Below are positions 63,326 to 64,000 of a DNA stretch of 64,000 bases, one piece after another. The DNA is taken from positions 2,480,001 to 2,544,000 of the forward strand of contig NC_014532.2 of the NCBI RefSeq assembly GCF_000196875.2, given 5' to 3'. Within the stretch, counting starts at the first letter, position 1, and each line of letters begins with the position of its first letter. The notes beneath the pieces are model-generated. The model was not told the origin of the DNA, searched no databases, and worked only from the letters and a program-made list of their open reading frames with translations. Source of the stretch: Halomonas elongata DSM 2581. Lineage in GTDB: Bacteria; Pseudomonadota; Gammaproteobacteria; Pseudomonadales; Halomonadaceae. Position numbers and translations under genes: made by a program.

Positions 63326-63718
63326 ATGCACAGTCCCGCCCTTGCCATTACCCGCACGCCCCTGGTGGCCGTCTACGGCACCCTCAAGCAAGGCCTGCGC
63401 AATCACCACTGGCTGGAAGGCGCCACCTTCGTCGGTCGCGATCACCTCACCACCGCCACCCTCTACGACCTCGGCCGCTTTCCCGGCGCCAAGGCCGAAC
63501 CCTCGCGTGGCGTGGAAGTGGAAGTCTATCGCGTCGACGCGCAAATCCTGGCCGACCTCGACCGCCTGGAGGACTATCGCGTGCGCGCCCCGGCCTCGGG
63601 CATGTACGACCGTGCCATTCACGACACCGCCTTTGGCCCCGCCTGGCTCTATCTCTACAATCCCGACGTCACCGGTCACCCGGCGATTCACGAAGGCGCC
63701 TGGCAGCCCGCCGGCTGA
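63326..63718 (+). CDS. gamma-glutamylcyclotransferase family (AIG2/YtfP-like) protein
   Basis: This 130-residue protein has the family nucleotide/substrate loop VAVYGTLKQGLRNHHWL and the second-half block DLDRLEDYRVRAPASGMYDRAIHDT. Members act as gamma-glutamylcyclotransferases or have unknown reactions. The gene follows cdd after 62 nt. The frame is open from 63260, but MHSPALAITR with the YGTL core fits better as start. Confidence 0.8.
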   Translation: MHSPALAITRTPLVAVYGTLKQGLRNHHWLEGATFVGRDHLTTATLYDLGRFPGAKAEPSRGVEVEVYRVDAQILADLDRLEDYRVRAPASGMYDRAIHDTAFGPAWLYLYNPDVTGHPAIHEGAWQPAG

Positions 63719-63760
63719 CCACCCGGTATCCATCCGCCATCGACTATTCGGAGCCCGCTC

Positions 63761-64000
63761 ATGTCCCGCGCCATCGACATTCCCGCCGCCGACGGCACCA
63801 TCGACGCTCTCATCTTCACGCCCGACAACGCCGACGGCCCGCTGCCGGCCGTGGTGCTGTTCACCGATATCGGCGGCCTGCGCCCCTGCTATCACGAGAA
63901 GGCCCAGCGGATCGCGGACAACGGCTATGCCGTCCTGATGCCCAACATCTACTACCGCGACGCAGCCGGCGCCATCGTGCCGGAAGGCAAGTCCTTCCGC
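63761..64000 (+). CDS. dienelactone hydrolase family protein (partial)
   Basis: These are the first 80 residues of an alpha/beta-hydrolase of the dienelactone hydrolase family; the gene runs off the right edge. It begins MSRAIDIPAADGTIDALIFTP, with PAVVLFTDIGGLRPCYHEKAQRIADNGYAVLMPNIYYRD typical of the family start (the aspartate block follows). The catalytic Cys-Asp-His lies outside the window. CGGAG precedes the ATG. Confidence 0.8.
   Translation, partial: MSRAIDIPAADGTIDALIFTPDNADGPLPAVVLFTDIGGLRPCYHEKAQRIADNGYAVLMPNIYYRDAAGAIVPEGKSFR

Overview
The window is a GC-rich, densely coded piece of a gammaproteobacterial chromosome. Gene content and protein sequences look like a halophilic Halomonas-type bacterium (Halomonadaceae); this is inferred from recognised protein families and was not tested by search. 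Nearly all of it is core metabolism. I see no prophage, CRISPR array, toxin-antitoxin pair or transposase gene.

Region by region: (1) 1-12.8 kb is a TCA-cycle locus. Citrate synthase gltA points right. Diverging from it is a leftward operon sdhCDAB-sucAB-lpd-sucCD, with sucD running off the left edge. Good sigma70-type promoters face each other in the sdhC/gltA gap, and strong hairpins sit between sdhB and sucA and between lpd and sucC. (2) 12.8-20.3 kb holds an NAD(P) oxidoreductase, tRNA-Glu and tRNA-Ala beside gltX, a lipoprotein, a CBS-domain protein, dusA and an AstE-like metallohydrolase. (3) 20.4-28 kb is a drug-efflux locus: a TetR repressor, a YqiJ-like membrane protein, then an RND permease, an adaptor and a TolC-type channel. 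A 42-bp palindrome overlaps the adaptor promoter, and related half-sites lie before tetR and tolC. (4) 28.1-37.4 kb carries small housekeeping enzymes (hydrolase, fructosamine kinase, two Nudix hydrolases, 2OG-Fe(II) oxygenase, MOSC protein, YgeA-like racemase, GNAT, enoyl-CoA hydratase, acyl-CoA dehydrogenase). (5) 37.4-45.0 kb holds an MFS transporter, a methyltransferase, a VOC protein and an envelope cluster (DUF4870 protein, LpxL-type acyltransferase, opgG, opgH). (6) 45.1-48.3 kb is thiamin synthesis: tenA and thiC, each behind its own TPP riboswitch. (7) 48.4-55.3 kb has an aminotransferase, a Yip1 protein and cyoABCDE (cytochrome bo3 oxidase). (8) 55.5-64 kb is nucleoside uptake and salvage: a DeoR repressor, a Tsx-like channel, nupC, deoC-deoA-deoB-deoD and cdd, then a gamma-glutamylcyclotransferase-like gene and a partial dienelactone hydrolase gene.

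The most unusual feature is the thiC riboswitch. All of its aptamer helices are recognisable, but a 144-bp palindromic MITE-like element with 16-bp terminal inverted repeats sits in the J4/5 joint, which is only three bases (GAT) in the intact tenA riboswitch 1 kb upstream. Other points of interest are a two-lipoyl-domain SucB, the efflux operator network, a short OpgH, an atypical Thr/Cys racemase active site, and putative CRP and DeoR sites in front of the nucleoside locus.
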